A stretch of DNA of 64,000 nucleotides from Schistocerca nitens. Taxonomy: Eukaryota; Arthropoda; Insecta; Orthoptera; Acrididae. This document shows positions 9,732-20,513 of this stretch, one piece after another. Under the pieces are notes generated by a model. It did no database searches. It worked only from the letters and a program-made list of their open reading frames with translations, and had not been told where the DNA came from. The stretch is from NCBI RefSeq assembly GCF_023898315.1, contig NC_064622.1, positions 354,745,234-354,809,233 on the forward strand. Direction: 5' to 3'. Numbering within the stretch: position 1 is the first letter of the stretch; every line of letters starts with the position of its first letter. The position numbers and the translations under genes were made by a program.

Positions 9732-12700
9732 TCAGTCCTGAGACTGGTTTGATGCAGCTCTCCATGCTACTCTATCCTGTGCAAGCTTCTTCATCTCCCA
9801 GTACGTACTGCAACCTACATCCTTCTGAATCTGCTTAGTGTATTCATCTCTTGGTCTCCCTCTACGATTTTTACCCTCCACGCTGCCCTCCAATGCTAAA
9901 TTTGTGATCCCCCGATGCCTCAAAACATGTCCTACCAACCGATCCCTTCTTCTAGTCAAGTTGTGCCACAAACTTCTCTTCTCCCCAATCCTATTCAATA
10001 CCTCCTCATTAGTTACGTGATCTACCCACCTTATCTTCAGCATTCTTCTGTAGCACCACATTTCGAAAGTTTCTATTCTCGTCTTGTCCAAACTAGTTAT
10101 CGTCCATGTTTCACTTCCATACATGGCTACACTCCATACAAATACTTTCAGAAACGGCTTCCTGACACTTAAATCTATACTCGATGTTAACAAATTTCTC
10201 TTCTTCAGAAACGCTTTCGTTGCCATTCCCAGTCTACATTTTATATCCTCTCTACTTCGACCATCATCGGTTATTTTACTCCCTAAATAGCAAAACTCCT
10301 TTACTACTTTAAGTGTCTCATTTCCTAATCTAATTCCCTCAGCATCACCCGACTTAATTTGACTACATTCCATTATCCTCGTTTTGCTTTTGTTGATGTT
10401 CATCTTATATCCTTCTTTCAAGACACTGTCCATTCCGTTCAACTGCTCTTCCAAGTCCTTTGCTGTCTCTTCAAAATGGCTCTGAGCACTATGGGACTCA
10501 ACTGCTGTGGTCATAAGTCCCCTAGAACTTAGAACTACTTAAACCTAACTAACCTAAGGACAGCACACAACACCCAGCCATCACGAGGCAGAGAAAATCC
10601 CTGACCCCGCCGGGAATCGAACCCGGGAACCCGGGCGTGTGAAGCGAGAACGCTACCGCACGACCACGAGATGCGGGCTTTGCTGTCTCTGACAGAGTTA
10701 CAATGTCATCGGCGAACCTCAAAGTTTTTACTTCTTCTCCATGAATTTTAATACCTACTCCGAAGTTTTCTTTTGTTTCCTTTACTGCTTGCTCAATATA
10801 CAGATTGAATAACATCGGGGAGAGGCTACAATCCTGTCTCACTCCTTTCCCAACCACTGCTTCCCTTTCATGCACCTCGACTCTTATAACTGCCATCTGG
10901 TTTCTGTACAAATTGTAAATAGCCTTTCGCTCCTTGTATTTTACCCCTGCCACCTTCAGAATTTGAAAGAGAGTATTCCAGTTAACGTTGTCAAAAGCTT
11001 TCTCTAAGTCTACAAATGCTAGAAACGTAGGTTTGCCTTTTCTTAATCTTTCTTCTAAGATAAGTCGTAAGGTTAGTATTGCCTCACGTGTTCCAACATT
11101 TCTACGGAATCCAAACTGATCTTCCCCGAGGTCGGCTTCTATCAGTTTTCCATTCGTCTGTAAAGAACTCGCGTTAGTATTTTGCAGCTGTGACTTATTA
11201 AACTGATAGTTCGGTAATTTTCACATCTGTCAACACCAGCTTTCTTTGGGATTGGAATTATTATATTCTTCTTGAAGTCTGAGGGTATTTCGCCTGTCTC
11301 ATACATCGTGCTCACCAGATGGTAGAGTTTTGTCATGACTGGCTCTCCCGAGGCCATCAGTAGTTCTAATGGAATGTTGTCTACTCCCGGGGCCTTGTTT
11401 CGACTCAGGTCTTTCAGTGCTCTGTCAAACTCTTCACGCAGTATCTTATCTCCCATTTCATCTTCATCTACATCCTCTTCCATTTCCATAATATTGTCCT
11501 CAAGCACATCGCCCTTGTATAAACCCTCTATATACTCCTTCCACCTTTCTGCCTTCCCTTCTTTGCTTAGAACTGGGTTGCCATCTGAGCTCTTGATATT
11601 CATACAAGTGGTTCTCTTCTCTCCAAAGGTCTCTTTAATTTTCCTGTAGGCAGTATCTATCTTACCCCTAGTGAGACAAGCCTCTACATCCTTACATTTG
11701 TCCTCTAACCATCCCTGATTAGCCATTTTGCACTTCCTGTCGATATCATTTTTGAGACGTTTGTATTCCTTTATGCCTGCTTCATTTACTGCATTTTTAT
11801 GTTTTCTCCTTTCATCAATTAAATTCAATATTTCTTCTGTTACCCAAGGATTTCTATTAGCCCTCGTCTTTTTACCTACTTGATCGTCTGCTGCCTTCAC
11901 TACTTCATCCCTCAGAGCTACCCATTCTTCTTCTACTGTATTTCTTTCCCCCATTCCTGTCAATTGTTCCCTTATGCTCTCCCTGAAACTCTGTACAACC
12001 TCTGGTTCTTTCAGTTTATCCAGGTCCCATCTCCTTAAATTCCCACCTTTTTGCAGTTTCTTCAGTTTCAATCGGCAGTTCATAACCAATAGATTGTGGT
12101 CAGAATCCACATCTGCCCCAGGAAATGTCTTACAATTTAAAACCTGGTTCCTAAATCTCTGTCTTACCATTATATAATCTATCTGATACCTTTTAGTATC
12201 TCCAGGATTCTTCCAGGTATACAACCTTCTTTTATGATTCTTGAACCAAGTGTTAGCTATGATTAAGTTATGCTCTGTGCAAAATTCTACAAGGCGGCTT
12301 CCTCCTTCATTTCTTCCCCCCAATCCATATTCACCTACTATGTTTCCTTCTCTCCCTTTTCCTACTGACGAATTCCAGTCACCCATGACTATTAAATTTT
12401 CGTCTCCCTTCACTAACTGAATAATTTCTTTTATCTCGTCATACATTTCATCAATTTCTTCATCATCTGCAGAGCTAGTTGGCATATAAACTTGTACTAC
12501 TGTAGTAGGCATGGGCTTTGTGTCTATCTTGGCCACAATAATGCGTTCACTATGCTGTTTGTAGTAGCTAACCCGCATTCCTATTTTTTTATTCATTATT
12601 AAACCTACTCCTGCATTACCCCTATTTGGTTTTGTATTTATAACCCTGTAATCACCTGACCAAAAGTCTTGTTCCTCCGGCCACCGAACTTCACTAATTC

Positions 12701-12914
12701 CCACTATATCTAACTTTAACCTATCCATTTCCCTTTTTAAATTTTCTAACCTACCTGCCCGATTAAGGGATCTGACATTCCACGCTCCGATCCGTAGAAC
12801 GCCAGTTTTCTTTCTCCTGATAACGACGTCCTCTTCAGTAGTCCCCGCCCGGAGATCCGAATGGGGGACTATTTTACCTCCGGAATATTTTACCCAAGAG
12901 GACGCCATCATCAT
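9732..12914 (-). pseudogene. RTE LINE 1 endonuclease-reverse transcriptase, interrupted
   Basis: The start is ATG at 12914 (MMMASSWVKYSGGK). The N-terminal half is an apurinic-type endonuclease, with GAWNVRSLN, ISEVRW, MGDWNSSVG, YQIDYIMVRQRF and SDHNLLV all present. The reverse transcriptase follows: NYRTISLI, then a frame break near 11142 after YRRMEN, then DQFGFRR, FVDLEKAFDN, RQDCSLSP (a Gly-to-Asp change in the usual RQGCSLSP) and RFADDIV. A SINE at 10471-10677 splits the frame right after the FADD motif. The C-terminus resumes as KDLEEQLNGMDSVLK and ends SNQSQD at 9732. In an active element this protein nicks DNA and primes reverse transcription; this copy is dead through the frame break, the SINE and the G-to-D change. 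Confidence 0.85.
10471..10677 (-). repeat. SINE family A2 in the LINE 1 reverse transcriptase
   Basis: It is flanked by CTTTGCTGTCTCT at 10458-10470 and 10678-10690. On the minus strand it starts GCCCGCATCTCGTGGTCGTG and carries a B box in CCCGGGTTCGATTCCCGGCG. Its 3' body (AGTTCTAAGTTCTAGGGGAC, AGAGCCATT) is the same as in family A although the tRNA head differs. Confidence 0.9.
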
Positions 12915-13243
12915 TTAATCATACAGTAAAGCTGCATGTCAGTAAAGCTGCATGTCCTCGGGAAAAATTACGGCTGTAGTTTCCCCTTGCTTTCAGCCGT
13001 TCGCAGTACCAGCGCAGCAAGGCCGTTTTGGTTAATGTTAAAAGGCCAGATCAGTCAATCATCCAGACTGTTGCCCCTGCAACTACTGAAAAGGCTGCTG
13101 CCCCTCTTCAGGAACCACATGTTTGTCTGGCCTCTCAACAGATACCCCTCCGTTGTGGTTGCACCTACGGTACGGCCATCTGTATCGCTGAGGCACGCAA
13201 GCCTCCCCACCAACGGCAAGGTCCATGGTTCATGGTTCATTAG
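12915..13243 (-). other. RTE LINE 1 5' untranslated region
   Basis: This GC-richer segment lies directly upstream of the LINE ATG and has no ORF of its own that I believe. It carries a direct tandem duplication of the 16-mer AGTAAAGCTGCATGTC at 12925-12940 and 12941-12956. From memory the wording (for example CAGCGATACAGATGGCCGTA on the minus strand) is the usual 5' UTR of this orthopteran RTE family. Confidence 0.6.
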
Positions 13244-14399
13244 TACCTATGCCATCCGAAAGATTATGTACGATTAATAATTTAGTTCCAGAAAATGAAT
13301 GAAGGTTAACTTATGGCACTAGGTACGAAAAGGAGACGTCTGGTTTAAGTGCAACTCTGACGTAAAGACGCTGTTGGACGGCATCACACCCGCCAGAAGT
13401 TGCAAGAGGGAAAAAAGCTAAAGCACATCCATCAAAATAGCGAAGAGTGAAATACAGGAAGGCTTGTACAGGTCCGAGGTTTGATCCAGCGACTGGCAGT
13501 TGACTCTCAGTCAAATGTGGAACGACCTCGTAAAACTAGTTACGACAAAGCGGATGCCAGACAGCTTCATCGAAAGACCTTAAAGTATCAATGAATGAGG
13601 GAACTTACAAAACCAAAATTGATCGAATCCAGAGTACAGCTCGTCGATGTGGGATTCTTATCAGAACGTTACGGTTTCATTTAGTACGGTCGAAAGTGTA
13701 ACGGAGAAAGCATCAATCTCCAGTAGCAGGTGCTACGAGAGACACGGAGTTGTTTACAGTTAAAACAACGAGAAAGTGCTCTCCGGAAAGTCCATACTAC
13801 TCGTACAGGGCTACTATAATTGAGCTGTTGCTACTTGATCCAATGTACGCGGAAAGCTATTTACCATACGGGTTGGTAACTTTATAGCAATGATGATCAG
13901 ACTATGCGTTGCAGAATTTGCGTTGTTAGTAGTTACCCGAAGGACAGGCTTCATCAACGGGACACTAACACACTTTGGAGGCTGAAGACGAGCATAGCGA
14001 GGTAGGAAGCCAATATCCCACCTGAGATGATTCGGGGAGCAGTAGAGTGATCTCTGGTGCGGTTACAGGCGGGCGTGGATGTAGATGGTCGTCTCACTGA
14101 GCAAAGTTTGTAACCTGGACCGTAAACATGGTTCGGAATTCACAAATATTAGCCTCTCATGCGGGAATTAAAATTTGTTTCTTCCAATGGTTTATTAATG
14201 TTTTTTCTCTTTTGTATGTTCTTACAAATGTTTCCACAAAGTTTCATTATCCTGCAATCACTCGTTTTTCATGGGGTCCCTCTCAAGCACCGAAAGTTTG
14301 ATTTTAACCGCCCTTTAATTTCTGCCACGTGCGTCACACGAAGTACCTTGACAGGATAGTGAGAGAAATTCGAGCTCATTGTGGAAGAAGAAAGTGAAA
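13244..14399 (+). other. spacer with weak LINE remnant
   Basis: Around 13610-13660 translation gives RIQSTARRCGILIR, loosely like the C-terminal region of the CR1/jockey-like LINE seen at 39580-40272 (RRAARFVTGSFSNRESVTEM). Otherwise no gene or clear repeat was recognised. Confidence 0.3.
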
Positions 14400-15170
14400 A
14401 TTTGAAGTCTCTCAAGTGACGTACTGATTCTGGCAGAAGAGGGAACAGACTTGGAAGAGCAGCTGATCGGAATGGACAGCGTTTTAAAAAGAGGTTATAG
14501 ACTGAAAAACAACAAAAGCAAAGCAAGGGTAATGGAATGTATTCAAATTAAATCCTGTGATGTTTAGATTAGGAAACATGGCACTTAGAGTGGTTCAAAT
14601 GGCTCTGAGCACTATGGGACTTAACATCTGAGGTCATCAGTCCCCTAGAACTTAGAACTACTTAAACCTATCTAACCTATGGACATCACACACATCCATG
14701 TCCGAGGCAGGATTCGAACCTGCGACCGTAGCGCTCGCGCGGTTCCAAACTGACGCGCCTAGAACCGCTCGGCCACACTGGCCGGCGCACTTAGAGTATT
14801 AGAACAAGGTGTACTATATGGGTAGCAAAATGATGGCGGCAGAAGCAGAAATGATACAAAATGCAGTCTACCAAGAGCAAGCAAAACGTTTCTGAAAATG
14901 AGAAATTTGTTAACCCAAAATAACTCTAAATGATAGCAAATATTTTCCAAAGGTTTTTTCCTGGAGAGCAGCCTTGTACGTAAGAAAAACGTCAACGACA
15001 GACAGTTCAGACAACAAGAGAATGAAGAGAATAGGAGAATGCCGAAAATTAAATGGGTAGATAGGATAACTAATGAGAAAGTACTGAAGAGAAATGGGGG
15101 GAGAAAAGAAATTTGTGGCATAACCTGACAAAAAGAAGGGATCAGTTGATACCCCACACCCCGAGAAATC
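14400..15170 (+). pseudogene. RTE LINE fragment (reverse transcriptase C-terminal part)
   Basis: Translation near 14440 reads DLEEQLIGMDSVLKRGYRL then NNKSKARVMECIQIKS, matching LINE 1 (DLEEQLNGMDSVLKEGYKM, then NINKSKTRIMECSQIKS). After the inserted SINE the homology continues through ATKAFLKKRN-like and NLTKRRD-like segments (near 15120, CATAACCTGACAAAAAGAAG). Stops and indels are frequent. It is an older copy of the same RTE family in the opposite orientation. Confidence 0.65.
14592..14786 (-). repeat. SINE family A
   Basis: It is flanked by the 11-bp duplication GCACTTAGAGT at 14581-14591 and 14787-14797. On the minus strand it begins with the tRNA-like head (GTGTGGCCGAGCGGTTCTAG as A box region, CAGGTTCGAATCC as B box) and ends AGAGCCATTTGAACCA. 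Confidence 0.9.
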
Positions 15171-15289
15171 GAAAAATCTAGTTAGGTAATGAATGTAAGC
15201 GTGGTTGTGTTGGGGGGGAGGGGGGGGGATGTAAAAATTACGGGGTGAACCACGGCTTAACAACTGTAAGCAGGAATGCGCCAGCGAAG

Positions 15290-16015
15290 TGTGATAGGAC
15301 CACTCTTATTCTCTTGTTTGCTGACGATACTGTGGTGTAGGGGAAGGTGTCGTCCTGTAGGGGGGACACAAGATGACTTACACAGAATTTCTAGTTTGTG
15401 TGGTGAATGCCAGCTTGCTCTAAATATAGAGTAAGTTAATACGGGTGAGTACGAAAAACAGCTCGTAACATTCTATTAAGCCATTAGTAATGTCCTGCTT
15501 GACATAGTCACGTCGTTTAAATATCTGAGCGCAGCGCTGCAAAGTGAAGGGGACCGCATATAGTACACTGCAGCAAGCCATTCTTGAGTGTTGTTCAATT
15601 GTTTGGAATCCCCACTAAGTGGGATGAAAGGGGGACTTCGAAGCAGTTCAGAGCTGAGCACCTAGTTTGTTACAGGTTTGTCCGAACAATACGCAAGTAT
15701 TACAGAAACGCTTCGTGAACTCAAGTGGGAATCCTAGGAAGGAAGACGACGCTCTTTTCGTGAGACACCGCTGTGAAAATTTTAAGTACTGGCAGTTGAG
15801 GCTGACTGCAGATCGATTCTACTACAACCAACATTTCGCCTAAGGAACACGAAGATAAGACGAGATAAATTAGGACTCGCACGGAGGCTTACAGATGGTC
15901 GCTCTATTTGCAAGTGGAACTGGAAAGGAAGTGACTAGTAATGGTACGTGGTATGTGGAACACTCCGCCATGCTTTGCACAATGGCTTGCGGAGTATGTA
16001 TCTACATACCAATAA
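15290..16015 (+). pseudogene. CR1/jockey-like LINE 3' fragment
   Basis: At 15305-15330 the sequence encodes LLFADDTVV across a frame change, the reverse transcriptase catalytic motif. Downstream are degraded pieces of the C-terminal region, and the copy ends in GGCTTGCGGAGTATGTATCTACATA near 15985-16010. Comparable 3' ends (TTGCGGAGTATGGATGTAGATG) occur at 40240. No open frame survives. Confidence 0.6.
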
Positions 16016-16168
16016 GTGTTTCACAATTCACTTTACAGTGTTATAGATGTTGTAGAGGGGATTTAGTAGATCACGTTATACATAGGAAACCATGTTCGGA
16101 AACGTCATCCGACGACACAACAGAGCGTAAATGTTATAGGCCCCGGCGTCTGTAAATATATGTATATA

Positions 16169-16764
16169 CAGGGGGATTCTGCAATGAAGTTACAAACTTT
16201 CAAGGATGATTGAGAAAGCTAAATGTATTAATATGAGATAGGGTCTCGGTACCAGAAACGAACGAGTAGGAAGTTATAAGCGAGAACGGTTCTGATATCC
16301 TCTGACGGTGGAATATACGTATGTACTGGTACTGTTGTTGCTAAGATTGTAGGTTAGGCAACTTTAGAGGTAATAGTATGGACCAAAAAAAGAAAAATTC
16401 CTAGGAAACATAGGATCTAAAACGCGTACCTTCAGAGCTATGACCACTTGTCCAATAGAGGAGATGTTTTTCACACTAGTGGACATGTACAAGTGCTCCC
16501 AGCTCCTCAGGTATGAATTTTAGAGCCCACGTTACATAGACTTTTTTCTTGTTTTGGTCGATACTCATCTGAGTGTTGCCTATCCTACCATCTTAGCAAC
16601 AACAGTACCGGTACATCTATTACGCTGTCGGAGGTATTAGGACGGTTTACGCTCATTACTTTCGACTAGTTCGTTTCCGAACCACGGACCTTTACCTCAA
16701 ATTGATACGATTATCTGCCTCCATCAACAATGAAAGTTTGTATCAGCATCACGGAACCGCCCTG
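16169..16764. mobile_element. MITE with long terminal inverted repeats
   Basis: The element begins CAGGGGGATTCTG and ends CGGAACCGCCCTG, flanked by TATATA on both sides. The outer ~230 bp on each side are imperfect reverse complements. Inner matches include GGTACTGTTGTTGCTAAGAT on the left against ATCTTAGCAACAACAGTACC on the right. No coding capacity is seen. The TA flanks suggest a non-autonomous Tc1/mariner-type element. Confidence 0.8.
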
Positions 16765-16773
16765 TATATATTA

Positions 16774-18064
16774 GGGTTGGAACATAATGGCAACTATTTA
16801 TTCACAATCGATACAAAAGAGTTACATGTTTGCACCTGTTACTATCCTACAAAGTAGTCACCAGCGTTGTGTAGAATCCGTTGCCAGCGATGTGGAAGGC
16901 GTAGTATTCCATTAGCAGAGCCTGTACTGTTGATGGTGTGAATGGAGCGGTCTACTGCCTGTCGAATCTCTGGAACAGTTCTGAAGCGAATGCCACGAAG
17001 TGGTTCCTTCATCTTCGGAATCAAATCAAAGTCACAAGGACTTAAGTCCGGGGAGTATGGTGGATGGTACAGTACTTCCCAGAGCCGTAGACCGAACAGA
17101 GCAGCCACAGCTTGCGCTGTATGCGCCCCCGCATTGTCGTGCAAAATGATTGGTGGGTTGCGCAGAAAGTGTCGCCGCTTCTTTCGCAAAGCTGGTCTCT
17201 GGTGATGCTCCAAAAACGAACAGTAATACTGTGCAATGATGGTCTGCCGTGGAGGAACGTAATGCGTTAGGATAACACCATCACAGCCGTACACGACAAT
17301 CACCATAACTATCACCATACTGGGGCTCTGACGCACTTTCGACTTTCGCGGAGATCCATAATGACGCCATTCGTCGGACTGACATTTCAGTTTTGGCTCC
17401 TATGATGAGGCCCATGTCTCATCCAGTGTTACGATACGCCATAAGAAAGCCTCTCCCTTGCGCTCACAGCGCTCCAAATGCGTCTGAGAAGCGTCGAAAC
17501 GCATCCATTTCTGCATTTCCGTCAAGCCATGCGGAACCCATCGTGATGCAATTTTGCGCATGCCGAGGCGTTCCTTTAGGATGCGAAGCACAGTCGTGTG
17601 AGCTAATCCGGCTTTGTGGGCGAGCTCACGAATCGTATGGCGTCGATCACTATCCACTAAGGCGACAACAGCATGCACTTCTCCTTCAGAGAAACTGCCC
17701 GATGCATGTCTGCCACAGTTCGCCGACGTTCGTTGAAGGCTTTCACCCAACGTGCCACTGTTCTGTACGGCAATGCCGATTCCCCGCACGCCTCCTGAAG
17801 ACCTTAATCATTCTGTCGTGCTGTACGACCTCTGGCACATTCAATCTTGATCCAACTCCGTTGTTCCTGTTTCGAAAACATAGTGACCGCCCGCCCACAA
17901 GTGACTGTTTCCTTCGATTGTGCGCACGCCGGTGACGTGGGACGGGCGAGTCCATTTCCTCGGAGGTAAGGTAGGTATGTGAACAACGCGTGCTATTACC
18001 GACAATAGTAGATTCCATTGCACAGTGTCTTCACAGCAGTGTTGCCACTATTTAAGTTCTAACC
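16774..18064 (-). mobile_element. mariner element with TIRs
   Basis: The ends GGGTTGGAACATAATGGCAAC (left) and GTTGCCACTATTTAAGTTC then TAACC (right) are imperfect inverted repeats, with TA at 16772-16773 and 18065-18066. It encodes a DD34D transposase on the minus strand and sits 10 bp from the MITE and 10 bp from Tc1-A copy 2. Confidence 0.8.
16842..17900 (-). pseudogene. mariner transposase pseudogene, DD34D
   Basis: Minus-strand translation gives an N-terminal piece (MFSKQEQRSWIKIECARGRT), an HTH segment (HTIRELAHKAGLAHTTVLRI), the first Asp motif VTLDETW and a C-terminal part with ILHDNAGAHTAQAV and PYSPDLSPCDFDL. I count 34 residues between the second and third Asp, giving DD34D, diagnostic of mariner. 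A TAG follows ETWASS, another stop lies near 17800, and there is a frameshift near 17690. All three catalytic Asp codons survive. Confidence 0.8.
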
Positions 18065-18074
18065 TACGTACATA

Positions 18075-19484
18075 TACTACTGGCCTTTAAATTGCTACAC
18101 CAAGAAGAAATGCAGATGATAAACGTGTATTCATCGGACAAATATATTATACTAGAACTGACATGTGATTACATTTTCACGCGATTTGGGTGCATAGATC
18201 CTGAGAAACCAGTACGCAGAACAACCACCTCTGGCCGTAATAACGGCCTTGATACGCCTAGGCATTGAGTCAAACAGAGCCTGGATGGCGTGCACAGGTA
18301 CAGCTGCCCATGCAGCTTCAACACGAAACCACAGTCCATCAAGAGTAGTGACTGCCATGTTGTCACGAGCCAGTTGCTCGGCCACCATCGAGCAGACGTT
18401 TTCAGTTGGTGAGAGATCTGGAGAAAGTTCTGGCCAGGGCAGCAGTCGAACATTTTCTGTATCCTAAAAGGCCCGTACAGGACCTGCAACATGCGGTCGT
18501 GCATTATCCTGCTGAAATGTAGGGTTTCGCAGTGATCGAATGAAGGGTAGAGCCACGGGTCGTAACACATCTGAAATGTAACGTCCACTGTTCAAAGTGC
18601 CGTCAGTGCGAACAAGGGGTGACCGAGACATGTAACCAATGGCACCCCATACCATCACGCCGGGTGATACGCCAGTATGACGATGACGAATACACGCTTC
18701 CAATGTGCGTTCACCGCGATGTCGCCAAACACGGATCCGACCATTATGATGCTGTAAACAGAACCTGGATTCATCCGAAAAAATGACGTTTAGCCATTCG
18801 TGCACCGAGGTTCGTCGTCGAGTACACCATCGCAGGCGCTCCTGTCTGTGATGCAGCGTCAAGGGTGACTGCAGCCATGGTCCCCGAGCTGATAGTCCGT
18901 GCTGCTGCAAACGTCGTCGAACTGTTCGTGCAGATGGTTGTTGTCTTGCAAACGTCCCCATCTGTTGCCTGAGGGATCGAGACGTGGCTGCACGATCCGT
19001 TACAGCCATTCGGATAAGATGCCTGTCATCTCGACTGCTAGTGATACGAGGCCGTTGCGATCCAACACGGCGTTCCGTATTACCCTCCCGAACCCACCGT
19101 TTCCATATTCTGCTAACAGTCATTGGATCTCGACCAACGCGAGCAGCAATGTCGCGATACGATAAACCGCAATCGCGATAGGCTACAATCCGACCTTTAT
19201 ACCTTTATCAAAGTCGGAAACGTGATGGTACGCATTTCTCCTCCTCACACAAGGGATCACAACAACGTTTCAGCAGGCAACGCCAGTTGCTGTTTGTGTA
19301 TCAGAAATCGGTTGTAAACTTTTCTCATGTCAGCACGTTGTAGGTGTCGCCAACGGTGCCAACCTTGTGTGAATGCTCTGATAAGCTAATCATTTGTGTA
19401 TCACAGCATCTTCTTCCTGTCGGTTAAATTTCGCGTCTGTAGCACGTCATCTTCGTGGTGTAGCAATTTTAATGGCCAGAAGTG
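18075..19484 (-). mobile_element. Tc1-A transposon copy 2
   Basis: The TIRs ACTACTGGCCTTTAAATTGC (18076 onward) and GCAATTTTAATGGCCAGAAG mirror copy 1, with TA at 18073-18074 and 19485-19486. The transposase is on the minus strand. Unlike copies 1 and 3 it keeps the segment between AGGAGG and ACTTTGATAAA near the start, so it does not share their 25-bp deletion. Confidence 0.85.
18167..19270 (-). pseudogene. Tc1-A transposase pseudogene (copy 2)
   Basis: A 219-codon frame (19123-18464) holds the HTH end, FSDESRFCLQHH and FQQDNARPH. It stops at a TAG where copy 1 has Leu (FLDTEN in copy 1, F-stop-DTEN here). The frame then continues through SPDLSPTENV, keeping the Glu. The normal stop is mutated (TAC TGG instead of TAC TGA). 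Upstream an 8-bp duplication near 19200 shifts the N-terminal frame and the ATG is lost. Confidence 0.85.
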
Positions 19485-20296
19485 TACATGTACAGGCGCC
19501 GGCGCCTGTAACTTTGACGCACTGTAGCGTTGGATTACGTTTCTAGACTTGTGTTGCTATGTAAAACTTGGTCTACTAAGTCCCCTACACAATCTCTTGA
19601 AGTGCATAACATAACATGTGAAACATCTTGTAGATATAAGTTCAAATAGATGAATGTTGCAGCAGTTATGCAAAAATGAAGAGGCTTGTACACAATAGAC
19701 TGGCGCGGAGAGCTGTGTCAAACCAGTCTCGCATAACTCCATGTACAGAATACACGCGCAGATATGGTTAGTTCACTGCACCACAGCGGACACTCTGCCG
19801 TGTAGTAACCGTAATGCCGAAAGGTACGGTAAGTGCAGCAGACGGTGGTAACGAAAACACCGCCGAGCTGGTGCATCGCAGGCTGACACAGAGACAGAGG
19901 CAGAGGGTGTGGACGTGATCTGGCGCCGGCCTGTCCGGAAGGACGCAGATCGATGGCGCCTCCTGGCCGCAGGGATTGCGCCGGAAGTCTCCCGGCCACC
20001 CAACTTCCGGCAGCGGCGATTGGGGGGGAGGGGGCCTGGGTGGGCTGCCCCACCTGCCACACTCAAATCGATTACGGGACTCATTGGCATGGCGGGCTCT
20101 ACCAACCGTGTACTCAGTCAATTTCTACAGATAACTCTCGCATGCTCCACATTTCTATCTACATCAACAGCCCGCAAGCCAGCTGACTGTGTGTGACGGA
20201 GTACGTCCGGAACCACTAACTAATCCCTCCTTTCTTCTTCCACTCGCGAATGGCGCGTGGGAAGATTGATTGTCCGTAAGCCTCTGTATTAGCTCA
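19485..20296. other. spacer, GC-rich from 19850 to 20080
   Basis: The GC- and CpG-rich part around 19850-20080 contrasts with the AT-rich neighbours and has overlapping open frames on both strands, which such composition gives by chance. No domain, splice pattern or repeat identity was recognised. Confidence 0.35.
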
Positions 20297-20513
20297 TACA
20301 CTACTGGCCATTAAAATTGCTACACCACGAAGACAACGTGGTACAGACGCGAAATTTAGCCGACGGGAAGAAGATGCTGTGATATGCAAATGATTAGCTT
20401 TTCAGAGCATTCACACCAGGCTGGCGCCGGTGGCGACACCCATAACGTGCTGACATGAGGAAAGTTTACAACCGATTTCTCATACACAAACAGCAGTTGA
20501 CCGGCGTTTCCTG

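Larger units (their letters stand above)
9714..13243 (-). mobile_element. RTE-type LINE 1, nearly full length
   Basis: On the minus strand the order is a 5' UTR (about 13243-12915), one ORF with endonuclease and reverse transcriptase (12914-9732) and a 3' end rich in CAACAACAACA. A SINE with target duplication interrupts the reverse transcriptase. No long poly-A is present; short tandem 3' tails are usual for RTE elements. The arrangement and protein similarity put it near RTE/BovB-type LINEs. Confidence 0.8.

Noticed and set aside
19850-20110. Coding exon in the GC-rich stretch
   Set aside because: Open frames occur in several overlapping frames on both strands, as expected from composition; no domain or splice support.
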